From positions 145,297,472 through 145,361,471 of the forward strand of contig NC_035433.2 in assembly GCF_002127325.2 (NCBI RefSeq): a stretch of 64,000 nt of DNA, read 5' to 3'. Made by a program: the position numbers and the translations under genes. Source of the DNA: Helianthus annuus. Its lineage: Eukaryota; Streptophyta; Magnoliopsida; Asterales; Asteraceae. The notes below the pieces were generated by a model. That model had not been told where the DNA came from, did not search any database, and saw only the letters and a list, made by a program, of their open reading frames with translations. Shown here piece by piece: positions 33,127-44,440 of the stretch (within the stretch, counting starts at the first letter, position 1; each line of letters starts with the position of its first letter).

Positions 33127-34544
33127 TGTTAGTATCCTGCTGATATGAACTCGAAATCTGAAACAGAAAAACAGAAAAGTAGAAAAGAATCAGTAACAGT
33201 GAACCGAGCTTGTGTTTGACACAATTCCCTTAAACAGATTCACGATCTGTTCCCAGGGTACGCCGGTTCAAAGCAGCAACAGCGCACAGCCGGACTTGAG
33301 ACTTGCCTGAAAAGAAACATGAGAGATGTCGTTGCAGAGATTGAGAGAGGAGAAGTTGTTTGATGGTGTGTCTCAGCTGTGTTGGTATGATCTAGTTTTA
33401 TAGTCACAGAACTCATAACTGAATTCTGGACATTAATTGTAGCAAATTAAAAACCAAATAATGGCCATTAGTACCGTTTTAAAACCGATATTAGTAACCG
33501 TTTAAAAATGAAACTCAATAATGATCATCATCATCAATACTGAATAATCATTTCAGTTTAAAACTCATTAACAAGAACAAAAGTTTCAGTTTCAAAGACT
33601 AATTAAAAAATTAGTCGGTCTAGAGCGCAAAAACTGCCTCACGTGGGCCCGGGTTTTTGGAGCTGCATTCGTGTCCACAGGACGTGCGAGCACACACGAG
33701 TTCAACCAAATTCCAGTTTCGAAACTCAATTTGTGCACCCCCTGCACACGCGGGTAGGACTTGTGATAAAACATGTCATAAGACTACATTTGGTTGGTTA
33801 AGGTTTTACCTTATAAATAACCTTTCCTTTTGTTCCCACACCAATGTGGGACAAGGTGGTTTTACCACTTGAGACTTTCATTCACACCAAAACTTCCGAC
33901 AATCCCAATGGAGGTCGATCTCAGAAACAACATTATTCCATTTGATTTCAGCAGTTGAGTTTTGCATACGATAGGTAGGTGTTACCCTTTGAACCTTCGC
34001 TCATGAAATGCAAATGCACTTAGCCCACTGGCTCTGAGTAGGCATCAATGTCTTTGAACTCGTCTGCCGTTTATGTAGACGACAATACATTTCACACAAG
34101 ACTCTCCCTGAAAACTTCAAGTCCTTATAGTTATGTTCATTATGGTCATGAACATGAGCCTGGTTCTGCAAGAGCCATTAAGTATTGTGCCCCAACAATA
34201 CCCTTCGAAGCGACTCCACTTCTCTCTCACGTAGGTGATTCACTATGTATGGTTACCTTAGTCGAATCATTAAAAGCCATAGGCTTAGCCTCACACTTGT
34301 CAGTTTTAGGAATGGGCTAGGAAGTTTATTAAGCTTTGTAATAAACTCCCTTTTAAATACGTAGGGTTATCCCCCACAGTGACCTCACTCATTCATACAA
34401 TTAGGTTTTCCTATTGAACTCAGTTCTCGGGATCTCCAGTCTATTGAGCTACGTTTCCATCATATGAACTTAATTTTTCAAGGGCTTAAGTTCCATTCCC
34501 ATAGATGACTTCTGAACTAACTAACTAACTATCTACTTAGTTCA
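33127..34544 (+). mobile_element. Candidate solo LTR (1418 bp) between two NPF copies
   Basis: Starts TGTTAGTATCC in the 3' flank of NPF copy 1 and ends CTTAGTTCA directly before NPF exon 4 sequence. TTATAAATA lies near 33821. TG...CA ends and the TATA box suggest an LTR. No coding domain and no target duplication (TAATC against GAACC) were found. The two flanks correspond to different positions of an NPF gene. An unclassified repeat remains possible. Confidence 0.4.
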
Positions 34545-35213
34545 GAACCGAAAGATCACCTCGAGGTTCCAGATCCCGGCAGCATCTTTCAGCTTGTTCA
34601 TGCTTTTGGCAATCACAATTTGGATTCCGTTTTATGGCCGTGTTATGGTCCCGTTTCTAGCAAAATTTACACACGAGCCTCGTGGACTCAACCTGAAAAC
34701 CCGAATGGGAGTTGGGATAACATTGTCAATCATAACCATGGTAGTGTCCGCCATCGTGGAAACCATAAGGCGTGATTTAGCAAACTCAAACACGATGGTT
34801 GTCATGTCAGCAATGTGGTTGGTCCCACGGTTTGTATTAGTAGGTTTAACCGAAGCGTTTAATGCAATTGGACAATTGGAGTTTTATTATTCCGAGCTCC
34901 CAAATAGTATGTCAAGTTTAGCAATGGTTATGTTTATGGTGAGCGTGGCGGTTGCTTCGCTTGTTGCAAGCCTTTTAACTAATATTGTGGACTCGGTTAC
35001 TTGCCAAGGAGGTGGCGTAAGTTGGCTGTCGAGTGATATTGACGAGGGACACGTGGATTACTATTATTGATTGCTTAGTTTCTTGACTTTGCTCAACTTT
35101 GTCTACCACTAAATTTGTTGTCATGTCCATCGGAGTTTTTCTTCGTCAGAAAGTAGGTTGTCCCATGCCGTCGATAAAGAAAGACTTGATAGCATTGAAG
35201 GAAAACCTTGAGC
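34545..35213 (+). pseudogene. NPF transporter, 3' fragment (second half of the last exon)
   Basis: Begins at NRKITSRFQIPAASFSLFML and continues to 'EGHVDYYY', over 95% identical by eye to 32321-32853. TGG becomes TGA straight after YYY (35068-35070), and the later part has further changes. No start or earlier exon is attached. The 3' flank to about 35420 is shared with the fragment ending at 9672, including the site that is occupied there by a hAT MITE. Confidence 0.9.
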
Positions 35214-35420
35214 TTCAATTATAAGTATCTAAATACAATTTGTATGTTGGGTAAATAATAGTGGGGGGATCATTATAAGTTACAACGTTTATTTGGAGCT
35301 ATAAACGTTTGTTGTTTTTGTTTATTTTTTCGGGATGTTTAGCAAATAATCAGATACAGAAAACATAATTTTTGTGAATGAATATGAGGTTCACATACAT
35401 GAATCTAACACTAGCTTGAG

Positions 35421-35639
35421 CATAGAGTTCGATTCAAATTAAAGCAAGTTCCCAAAGTATTCCATACATCAAATGCATCGATCTTACAAAGAGTTTGTAA
35501 GATCGATGTAATGAAAAATGAATAAAGATAAAATAAATATAATAAATTAAATAACTATGTATTGTTGAAAAGATATATAAATTATTATTATTGTTTTTTT
35601 ACTGAATGAAATTTTTCATTAAAATGCCAAAGTAACAAG
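35421..35639. other. Spacer with a small palindrome
   Basis: No gene. ATCGATCTTACAAA/TTTGTAAGATCGAT at 35477-35509 forms a 14-bp inverted repeat with a short loop, which could be a hairpin or the remnant of a foldback element. Confidence 0.5.
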
Positions 35640-36062
35640 TTACAAACAAGTGGCAGATAAACGGGCAACAAGCTGCGCCGCAACCCCCTTTTGAATTGCA
35701 AAACCAATCCTGCTAAAGACAAAACGACCCTTAAAGGTTGAGGGATTACTATTCACAACCCGTTGAACCCTGTTTAGGAATTCCACAGCCTCTGGGACTA
35801 GGGACCCAAATGTATCAAAAGCGAATGGGATAAACACATGTTGATTCTCTAAACATACCTTCTCATGTTTAGCGACCTTGCTTGATTCCGCCTTCAACGC
35901 AGCCTGACCAGCAACAAACCCATTATCCCTGAGCCCAACAAGAGGGGACACTCCTGTAAGGTCCACACAAGCGTGTTTTCCCCTGGCCCACCCAAACACA
36001 AGAATATCAGCTGGTCGAAGAGTAGACCTCCCATCGAGCGGGTCCGTCAAAAAGTTCACCGG
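35640..36062 (-). pseudogene. Fragment of a transposon-associated plant protein, endonuclease-like motif
   Basis: About 139 codons read 'RPADILVFGWARGKHACVDL', 'TGVSPLVGL', 'AALKAESSKVAKHEKVC', 'HVFIPFAFDTFGSLVPEAVE', 'GFAIQKGVAAQLVARL'. I recall this block from many multicopy plant proteins without assigned function, often beside transposon sequence. The spacing R-P-A-D...[VA]-x-x-D-[LV]-T-x-x-S-P resembles a PD-(D/E)XK-type nuclease core, but this is inference. There is no proper upstream part in frame beyond 36062 ('AGILAKKEAPVN' appears in the continuing reading). Probably the remains of a repeat. Confidence 0.45.
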
Positions 36063-36074
36063 AGCCTCCTTTTT

Positions 36075-36667
36075 TGCTAAAATCCCTGCCCGCTTTAAAA
36101 GAAATTTTAACTTGTAATATAATTTTTTATATTAATATTTTTTATTGAAAAAATCTAATTTAAAATGTCTACGTTTCAGTATAAAATACAATGTTAAATT
36201 ATTAGAGGATGATGTTGTATTTGTAGCTTGATACTGCATAAATGAAAGTTGAAGGACACATTTAGTCTTTTGTAAATCTACCCATTAAAAAAGAGTTGTT
36301 AGGTAGTTATATCATCATATACATATAATTGTTTTAGAATGATACTCTTTTGAATTTTTTTTTAACTGCCAATGAATCTTTCAAATTGTTTGTTGGCGAA
36401 ATTCATCACATCGGGATACACTCGTCTCCGAATCAGAGAAAACCCTCACTTAGGACCGAAGCCCATAAACACTTTGAATTCTTTATTTAAATTGGAATTC
36501 TTGAGAATCATCTATTGTCCATATGACGCCATTGAATGGGTGTGGCCAGGTCGTGAGTGGATTTATTCTGGGGTGACTCACAATCATTGGGTACAATAAC
36601 TTATTCATAATTTCATATCACAATCTTTTTCTTTATTTTTATTCTGTCAAAACTGTTACACACTTTA
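36075..36667. other. AT-rich spacer with an unassigned 75-codon frame
   Basis: 36372-36599 (+) encodes MNLSNCLLAKFITSGYTRLR...GVTHNHWVQ, which I do not recognise. It has no neighbour, promoter or clear start context, so it could be chance or a gene relic. The rest is AT-rich. Confidence 0.3.
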
Positions 36668-36929
36668 AAAAGGGAAAATTATGGCAGTGGCCTTTGACCA
36701 AGGCAATTTACAAAACTAGCCATTTGACCATGCATAAAAAAGCCCGGTCACGCTCCCCCATCCCAGTGAACCGTCATTTTTATGCACCTTCAATCCAGCC
36801 ACAAGCAAGCGGACACGTGTCCTCCTAGCTGAACCGGCTTTATGACCTCTGACCGCCGAGCCGTTTCATGCCCAAGCCGAGCCGCTTCGCCCCCTGCCCC
36901 ACAAGCTAGCCAAGCCGCTACAAGTACAA

Positions 36930-37055
36930 GCCATGACCTTTCAAGGCCAAGCCGAGCCGCTACGTTTTTGTGTATATATATGTTTACCACAATTACAAGC
37001 CATGACCTTTCAAGGCCAAGCCGAGCCTCTACAAGTACAAGCCATGACCTTTCAT
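36930..37055. repeat. Subterminal repeats of the MULE
   Basis: Three copies of 'AGCCATGACCTTTCAAGGCC' followed by AAGCCGAGCC, separated by short unique sequence. The right end of the element has the complementary motif family at 39890-40080. Confidence 0.75.
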
Positions 37056-37882
37056 GACTTTGAGATTTATGGTGTTAAATTTTCAAAACTCTTGTTAAAT
37101 TTCAGTAGTATTTAAAAAAAAATATCAAAATACATCAAAATATGTCAAATTGGTTTTTAAAGTATAGGTGGGACAAATTTTTTCAATGTTGTATTTTTTA
37201 AGAAAATGACGTTTTTCTTAGCTTTAAAAAACCCAATCCCATACAGAAGGAGTTCTCTACTCTGTGTTCTCTCCTTTTCTATGGAACCTCTCGATTTTAT
37301 GCCAATTTTTTCATCGGGTGGGTTACCTCTCGGTTTTATGATGTTTTTCTTAGGTTTAAAATCTCAAACTCATTATATTTGTAGTGGGTTAGGATCAAAG
37401 AAAAGCTTTTGTATTTAACAACTTTTCTTTGATTTCATTTTTGCTTTAACCTTTATATACGCTTGGTTAGCTCTCGGTTATTTTTAACTTCAATGTAATA
37501 CTTTTCTCCATATTTTTTTTATTGTTTTCAGGCCAAATAAACATTACTCAAAATTACTTATCTTTTTATTAATTTGCAGGTATCATTATTGGAGTTTATA
37601 TCGGCAAGGAGATGGAAAACATGCGACAAATATATATATTTATGTCAATTTCTCATCAGGCGTGTTATGTATTGGCTTTCATGACGTTTTTCTTAGCTTT
37701 AAAATCCGGAGCTCACTTTCATTTAATGTTGCCGTAATTTGTAAATTAAATTGTAATTTTCCGGTTAATATATGATAAATTTTATATTTTATGTACATTG
37801 CAATAGACACTAAATAAGACAAGACTTTATTTATTAAGATACAATAGCAAATAAACGAACAAGCATTTATATAAACGTACGA
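37056..37882. other. Non-coding interior of the MULE
   Basis: No protein domain seen. The motif 'TTTTCTTAGCTTTAAAA' recurs near 37215, 37347 and 37690, suggesting a decayed long-period repeat. Confidence 0.45.
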
Positions 37883-38458
37883 TTAAACTAAAAGACTAAG
37901 AAATAAAAATAGACTATTCCTAAGGCCAATCACCCATAAAGAATGGGGCGGCGAGACCGAACGATCACTGTCACGACCGTCAGATCTTGGCGAGTACCAA
38001 CATGTACGATGTGGGCTCTCCGGTGTTGGGCATCGAGTGTCCTCCTCCCCCCACCATTCTACGTATTCCTCTCCCGGGTCCGTTTCATAGCCTTCCGGTC
38101 TTCCTTGCTCCAACATCTGGTTAGGTTGATGACTGTTTGGCGATTCAATTTGAAGTGTGCTCATTGCTAAATCGTATGCCAAGTTCAAATCTTGAACTGT
38201 TAAATCGTCTGGATGTTCTTGCTAGTAATATTCATAAACAATGGTTTCGTTTTTTAGTGGTTGGTTTGCAGCTGAGGTAATTGAAGGTGGTGGGTTTATA
38301 GTTTCTTGGTTCAGACGACGTCGTCTTAATCACCCAGGTGCGGGAAGTATTTGGTTCGAAGGTGGAGGGTTCGGCCGACGTCGAGTGGATCGCCGACGGG
38401 GTGTGGATACCACTGGTTCGATAGTATCTTGGTTACCTACACCCATGTTGGTGTTCAT
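37883..38458 (-). pseudogene. MULE-borne reading frame of unknown function, two stops
   Basis: 192 codons from ATG at 38458 (MNTNMGVGNQDTIEPVV) to a stop at 37883, broken by TGA near 38335 and TAG near 38224. Composition is Pro/Arg/Ser-rich at the start (STPRRRSTRRRPNPPPSN) and acidic in the middle (DPGEEYVEWWGEED), with 'DSDRSVSPPHSLWV' near the end. No family is recognised. A disordered protein encoded by the MULE or a captured host exon are both possible. Confidence 0.45.
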
Positions 38459-38624
38459 AGTGAGTTATGTTTATTTTGAAGGTGTAAAGGTGTGTGTGGA
38501 TGTTGGGGGGTTTATATAAGAACGAAATTTTAAAAATAGTAAATGAAGTCATCGTAATTCCATATAAATAATTAAACACTTAAAATAAATATCACTAAAC
38601 AACATTTGGACGTGGTAAACATCG

Positions 38625-39217
38625 TCATAAATACAGTTTATCGGCCATGAAACGTCTGTATGCTAAAAAAATTTGAATTGTTTCACCGGATCGATTAATT
38701 GGTTTGTCTGTTACTAGATGCTCCATAAGCATACACAGATAGACTCCCTCATTTCCTGAGAGTGACCTGTTAGACACCATGTATTCTTCATTAAGCTCGA
38801 AAGTCATGCATTTTTCCGGTTTGCCCGTCTTTTTCCAATACCGCAAATGCACCAACAAAGCTCCTAAATAAACGGCGATCTTTGTCAACCGTGGGTGAAT
38901 GACATTTCTGTACTTTTCACCAACACATATGTCTTCACATGCGTATATAACTAATTCTTGAGTTACAAACTCAAGTCGAAGCAGCAGCCATTCCCTATTT
39001 TCCAGTGGGAGTGGGAAAAAAACGTAATCAACGTCGATGAAAGAAGGAAATGGGTTTAATTTACCATTAGCATAATAGCCACGTTTTTAGTAACGGAGTC
39101 TAATAAATTCTCATAAAATTGTGGTGGTAGAATAGTCCAACGCAAGTTTAGCATTGTATCCCTTTGAAGTTTTCTACTCCTCCAAGCCATTAGTCTTCCA
39201 ACCCATCCTTCAATATG
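38625..39217 (-). pseudogene. ULP1-like cysteine protease domain, catalytic residues replaced
   Basis: The reading starts after an acceptor-like CAG at 39218 with HIEGWVGRLMAWRSRK and continues, after a frame change near 39075, to 'FIDVDYVFFPLPLENREWLLLRL' and 'NEGVYLCMLMEHLVTDKPI', ending 'RRFMADKLYL'. The order matches the C-terminal half of plant MULE-associated ULP1 domains: 'VDxVYxPxN..HW', then 'DCGVYVCMFMEHLV'. Here the catalytic His position reads Glu (NREW), and the catalytic Cys of DCG reads Glu (NEG). The protein could keep the fold but not the chemistry. Confidence 0.6.
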
Positions 39218-39251
39218 CTGTACAAGTATCATTTATTAATTGTTAAATATG

Positions 39252-39749
39252 TTAACACCAAAAATAAATTACTTGAATCAAAATACGACATATTGTAGAA
39301 AGATATTCCTTGGCTATTACTGGGTAAGTATAATTGGGTACTGTTTTCATAAATTTTTTTTTATCATTTTCGTCAAGAGATAAATTTAAATCAGGAACTT
39401 TGAAATTGTTTAAAGATGCACAATCAGAAGAATCAACATATCCTCCTTGAATGACATATAATTGAAATAATTCAAACGGTTTACTCTGAGCCAAATTAAA
39501 GAAAAAACCAACATCATTATCATTCATTATATCGGTCGGATCTGTAAACGAAGACATCCGGTAGGATATCCGAGTAATATTTTGAATATCACACATCTTG
39601 CGAATATAACTTAAAAAAGTGATGTAGGAAAAATTGGTTTCAACTTCTAAACCACGTCTAATAATACAATCGTGACCGGCAACATATTCGATGTTCCCGT
39701 TAACAACCTCCCAGTTTCCCCCGGTGTATATCACAAACTTAACACCCAT
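39252..39749 (-). pseudogene. MULE transposase N-terminal domain
   Basis: 165 codons from MGVKFVIYTGGNWEVVNGNIEYVAGHD. The layout (short beta-rich start with 'GG.W...N..I.Y.GG', then 'SYITFLSYIRKMCDIQNITR', then 'MNDNDVGFFFNLAQSKPFEL') is that of the N-terminal domain of plant MuDR-type transposases. The zinc-binding and DDE regions that normally follow are absent, and a ULP1-like segment comes next on the same strand. Confidence 0.55.
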
Positions 39750-40281
39750 GAGTTATACTAAACGCTACCAAAGTATGTATTCAAACAAAGAAAACGAGAA
39801 GACAAAAACACATGTGTGCAAAATCCAGATGTTATATATATAGTTACGAAATTATACATAAAAAACACATGTAAAGGCTTGGGCATGTGTTGAAAGGTCA
39901 TAAAATTCAAATGAAACGGCTTGGGGTAGGTGGCAATGCTGAAGCGGCTTAGATCCAGGGTGTAGCGGCTCGGGATGGGGCGAAGCGGTTCGGCTTGGCC
40001 ATGAAACGGCATGGCTTGGCAGTACCACAAAGCGGCATAAATCAGAGATTGGGCGAAGCGGCTCGGCTTGGGCATGAAACGGCTCGACGGTCAGAGGTAG
40101 CGGCATAAAGCCGGTTCAGCTAGGAGGACACGTGTCCGCTTGGTTGTGGCTGGATTGAAGGTGCATAAAAATGACGGTTCACTGGGATGGGGGATCGTGA
40201 CCGGGCTTTTTTATGCCTGGTCAAATGGCTAGTTTTTTAAATTGCCTTGGTCAAAGGCCACTGTTGTAATTTTCCCCTTTA

Positions 40282-40500
40282 GAAATATCAGAATATCTCC
40301 AATGCATCTTTTGAAGGATGCTCTGTTGTAAACTTATGTAGTTATGTCCTTAGGGTGCTCTTAGCAACTAAGAGCATTCTCACTTATGGCATCTAATTCT
40401 CTGTGTTGTGTTTTTAAATATAAAGCGTATAAAAAATGGTTGTAAATGGAGGAGAGAGAAAATTACCATATAAGATCAAAATTAGAAAAATTTAAGAATT
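40282..40500. other. Spacer between the MULE and the MITE
   Basis: No gene. The 'CTAAGAGCATTCTCACTTATGG' type text near 40368-40390 resembles the end of a Harbinger/Tourist MITE, but no partner end was found. Confidence 0.4.
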
Positions 40501-40808
40501 CGTTTGTGTGTCCAAAAAAGTTTCACCGTTGCCATTTTATTCCACTGGGTTAACTTCATCAATTTCTTCTGTCAATGAGAATGGCAATTTGGTCATTTTA
40601 TATGTAATTATGTTAACTAGAAGGGTAATTCGACCATATAAAATCACCAAACTTCCCTTTTCGTTAACAGCAAAAATGGATAAAGTTAGCCCAGTTGATT
40701 AAAATGACAACAGCCAAACCTTTTGAACCTACATAAAAAAAATAAAACTTTTGAACTAAACTGGTAAAACGATTCAAAAAACACAGTGAAAAAAATTACA
40801 TTTACTCT
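40501..40808. mobile_element. Foldback MITE, copy d, left end truncated
   Basis: Same family as 13268-13644 ('TTTCACCGTTGCCATTTTA', 'TGGTCATTTTATATGTAATT', ending TTTACTCT). Its right flank AAGTTAGATATCAAGAAAAAC matches that of copy b, placing both at the same ancestral position upstream of an NPF gene. Confidence 0.8.
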
Positions 40809-40973
40809 AAAAATAAGTTAGATATCAAGAAAAACAAGATTTTATATTTTTATATTCAATCATTGATTGTTGCAGTCTAATTAACAACAATATCCTGATT
40901 TTCTTGATTACATAAAAAGCATATGCTATATCTCTTACTTTTTAACTGAAATCAACCAAACCATCAACCATCA

Positions 40974-43900
40974 ATGGAAGAAGAAGACTCGAATATTCAA
41001 GATCAACAAACCAAATCACTCCTTGACAATAATCATGATCACAAGGGTGGTATGAGAACCATGCCATTCATCATAGGTATCACCAAACTGTTTAATCATA
41101 TTCTCCGAAAACCTTTGGATTTTGATTTTGTGTTTGCGGGCAGTGAATGAAGCGTTTGAGAAAGTCGCGAGTTATGGATTGTTGCCGAACATGATTCTCT
41201 ACCTTACGGAGGTTTATAAGATGCAAGCAGTAACTGGAGCAACCGTATTGTACATCTGGTCGGCGTTTTCGAATGGGCTATCGCTTTTTGGTGCTTTTGT
41301 TTCGGATTCTTACTTGGGTCCGTTTCGGGTCATTGCTTTCGGGTCTCTCTCCACCCTTCTTGTAAGCCAAGATCTTTTTTTTTTTGATCCAGAGAAGTTA
41401 GAGTAAGGGGTGTTGATCGGGTTTATTATTCGGGTTTCGGGTTGTTTTTGTCGGGTTATTCTGGTTTTTTTGAGCATATTATCTGGTAACCGATCCGTAT
41501 CATAATCGGTAAATCGGGCTCGTGGGATTCAGCTAGGGGTGTTGACCGGGTTTATTATTTGGGTTTTGGGTAGTTTGGGTCGGGTTATTCTGGTATTTTT
41601 GGCATGATATATTATCCGGTAACCGATCCGTATCACAAACTGGCTCGAGGGATTCAACTAGGGGTGTTGACCGGGTTTATTATTCGGGTCTTGGGTAGTT
41701 TGGGTCGTGTTATTCGGGTATTTTTAACATCTAGGGGTGTTAACCAGGTTTATTATTTGGGTTTTGGGTAGTTTGGGTCGGGTTATTCGGGTATTTTTAA
41801 CATTATATATTATCTGGTAACCGATCCATATCACAATTGGGCTTGTGGGATTCAGCTAGGGGTGTTGACCGGGTTTATTATTTGGGTTTTGGGTAGTTTG
41901 GGTCGGGTTATTCGGGTATTTTTAACATTATATATTATCTGGTAACCGATCCGTATCACAATTGGGCTTGTGGGATTCAGCTAGGGGTGTTGACCGGGTT
42001 ATTATTCGGGTTGTGGTAGTTTGGGTCGGGTTATTCTGTTTTTTTAGCATGGTATATAATCCGGTAACCGATCCGTATCACAAACGAGCTCGTGGGATTC
42101 AACTACAAGTGTTGACAGGGTTTATTATTCGGGTTTTGGGTAGTTTGGGTCGGGTTATTCTGGTATTTTTAGCATGGTATATTATCCGGTAAACGATCCA
42201 TATCACAAACGAGCTCGTGGGATTCAGCTAGGGGTGTTGACCAGGTTTATTATTCGGGTTTTGGGTAGTTTGGGTCGGGTTATTGTTGTATTTTTAGCAT
42301 GATATATTATCCGGTAAACAATCCATATCACATACGGGCTCGTGGGATTCAACTAGGGGTGTTGACCGGGTTTATTATTCGCGTTTTGGGTAGTTTGGGT
42401 CGGGTTATTCTGGTATTTTTAGCATGATATATTATCCGGTAAACGATCCGTATAACAAACTGGCTCGTGGGATTCAGCTAGGGGTGTTGACCAGGTTTAT
42501 TATTCGCGTTTTGGGTAGTTTGGGTCGGGTTATTCGGGTATTTTTAGCATAATATATTATCCGGTAAACGATCCGTATCACAAACGGGCTCGTGGGACTC
42601 AACTAGGGGCGTTGACCAGGTTTATTATTCGCGTTTTGGGTAGTTTGGGTCGGGTTATTCGGGTATTTTTAGCATAATATATTATCCGGTAAACGATCCG
42701 TATCACAAACGGGCTCGTGGGACTCAACTAGGGGCGTTGACCAGGTTTATTATTCGCGTTTTGGGTAGTTTGGGTCGGGTTATTCGGGTATTTTTAGCAT
42801 AATATATTATCCGGTAAACGATCCGTATCACAAACGGGCTCGTGGGACTCAACTAGGGGCGTTGACCAGGTTTATTATTCGCGTTTTGGGTAGTTTGGGT
42901 CGGGTTATTCGGGTATTTTTAGCATAATATATTATCCGGTAAACGATCCGTATCACAAACGGGCTCGTGGGACTCAACTAGGGGCGTTGACCAGGTTTAT
43001 TATTCGCGTTTTGGGTAGTTTGGGTCGGGTTATTCGGGTATTTTTAGCATAATATATTATCCGGTAAACGATCCGTATCACAAACGGGCTCGTGGGACTC
43101 AACTAGGGGCGTTGACCAGGTTTATTATTCGCGTTTTGGGTAGTTTGGGTCGGGTTATTCGGGTATTTTTAGCATAATATATTATCCGGTAAACGATCCG
43201 TATCACAAACGGGCTCGTGGGACTCAACTAGGGGCGTTGACCAGGTTTATTATTCGCGTTTTGGGTAGTTTGGGTCGGGTTATTCGGGTATTTTTAGCAT
43301 AATATATTATCCGGTAAACGATCCGTATCACAAACGGGCTCGTGGGATTCAACTAGGGGCGTTGACCGGGTTTATTATTCGGGTTTTGGGTGGTATTTTT
43401 AGCATGATATATTATCCGGTAAACGATCCGTATCACAAACAGGCTCGTGGGATTCAACTAGGGGTGTTGACCAGGTTTATTATTCGGGTTTTGGGTAGTT
43501 CGGGTCGGGTTATTCTGGTATTTTTAGCATGATATATTATCCGGTAACCGATCCGTATCACAAACGGGCTCGTGGGATTCAACTAGGGGTGTTGACCGGG
43601 TTTTGTTATTCGGGTTTTGGTATTTTGGGTCGGGTTTTATTGATATAACAAATGCAAGAATATTGATACGTTTGTTGCTACAGGGGATGTCTCTTCTCTG
43701 GTTGACTTCAATGGTTCCACAATTAACTCCATCTTGCAATCAACCAGACACCAGTTGTAGCCTAGCGACACCGACCCAGCTCGTAGTCCTCTTCTCATCT
43801 TTCGGTCTAATGTCCATCGGGACGGGTTGCATCAGACCATGTTGCATAACCTTTGGTGCAGACCAACTCAAACACGTTCGGACCGGTAACAACAACCAAA

Positions 43901-44381
43901 GACTCATTGATAGCTATTTCAACTGGTACTCTTAGGCCTTAGCTAGCCAAGTTTTATTATTATTAGAGTAAACTGCGATTTTGGTCCCTGAGGTTTGGTC
44001 GCTTTTGCCACTTTAGTCCAAAACTCAAACCTTTTGCATCTGGGTCCCTGTGGTGTCAGTTTAATTGCCATTTTGGTCCAAAAATGAAATCAGGTCATAT
44101 TTGTCTTATAAAATCCTGCAATTTTGTCATTTTTCTCAGGGGCAAATCAGGTCATATTTGTCTTATAAAATATGGTATTTATTTATAAAAAAATGATCAT
44201 TTTGCCTCTGCGGAAATTGACAAAATAGCAGGATATTATAAGACAAAAATGACCTGATTTCATTTTTGGACCAAAATGACAATAAAACTGAAACCACAGG
44301 GACCCAGATGCAAAAAATTTGAGTTTTGGACTAAAGTGGCAAAAGTGACCAAACCAGAGGGACCAAAATGACAGTTTACTC

Positions 44382-44440
<59 letters not shown>

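Larger units (their letters stand above)
36668..40281 (-). mobile_element. Mutator-like element (MULE) with long TIRs and a ULP1-like gene
   Basis: Terminal inverted repeats of about 220 bp (36668-36893 against 40281-40060) share 'GCAGTGGCCTTTGACCAAGG', 'GTGAACCGTCATTTTTATGC' and 'CGGACACGTGTCCTCCTAGC'. Subterminal 'AAGCCGAGCCGCT' repeats point inwards from both ends. The interior carries minus-strand gene remains: a MULE-type N-terminal domain, a ULP1-like region and a third frame. MULEs that carry ULP1-type sequence (KI-MULEs) are known in plants. No DDE transposase core is visible, so the element is non-autonomous. I could not identify a 9-bp target duplication. Confidence 0.75.

Noticed and set aside
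33592..33872. Short frames on both strands in the LTR-like segment
   Set aside because: Fewer than 75 codons, no recognised domain, and inside a probable LTR.
36372..36599. Possible small gene of 75 codons
   Set aside because: No homology recognised, no promoter or partner; kept only as a note in the spacer entry.
42540..43340. CRISPR-like array of near-identical units
   Set aside because: Repeats are 124 bp, head to tail without unique spacers, inside a plant gene intron; it is a minisatellite.
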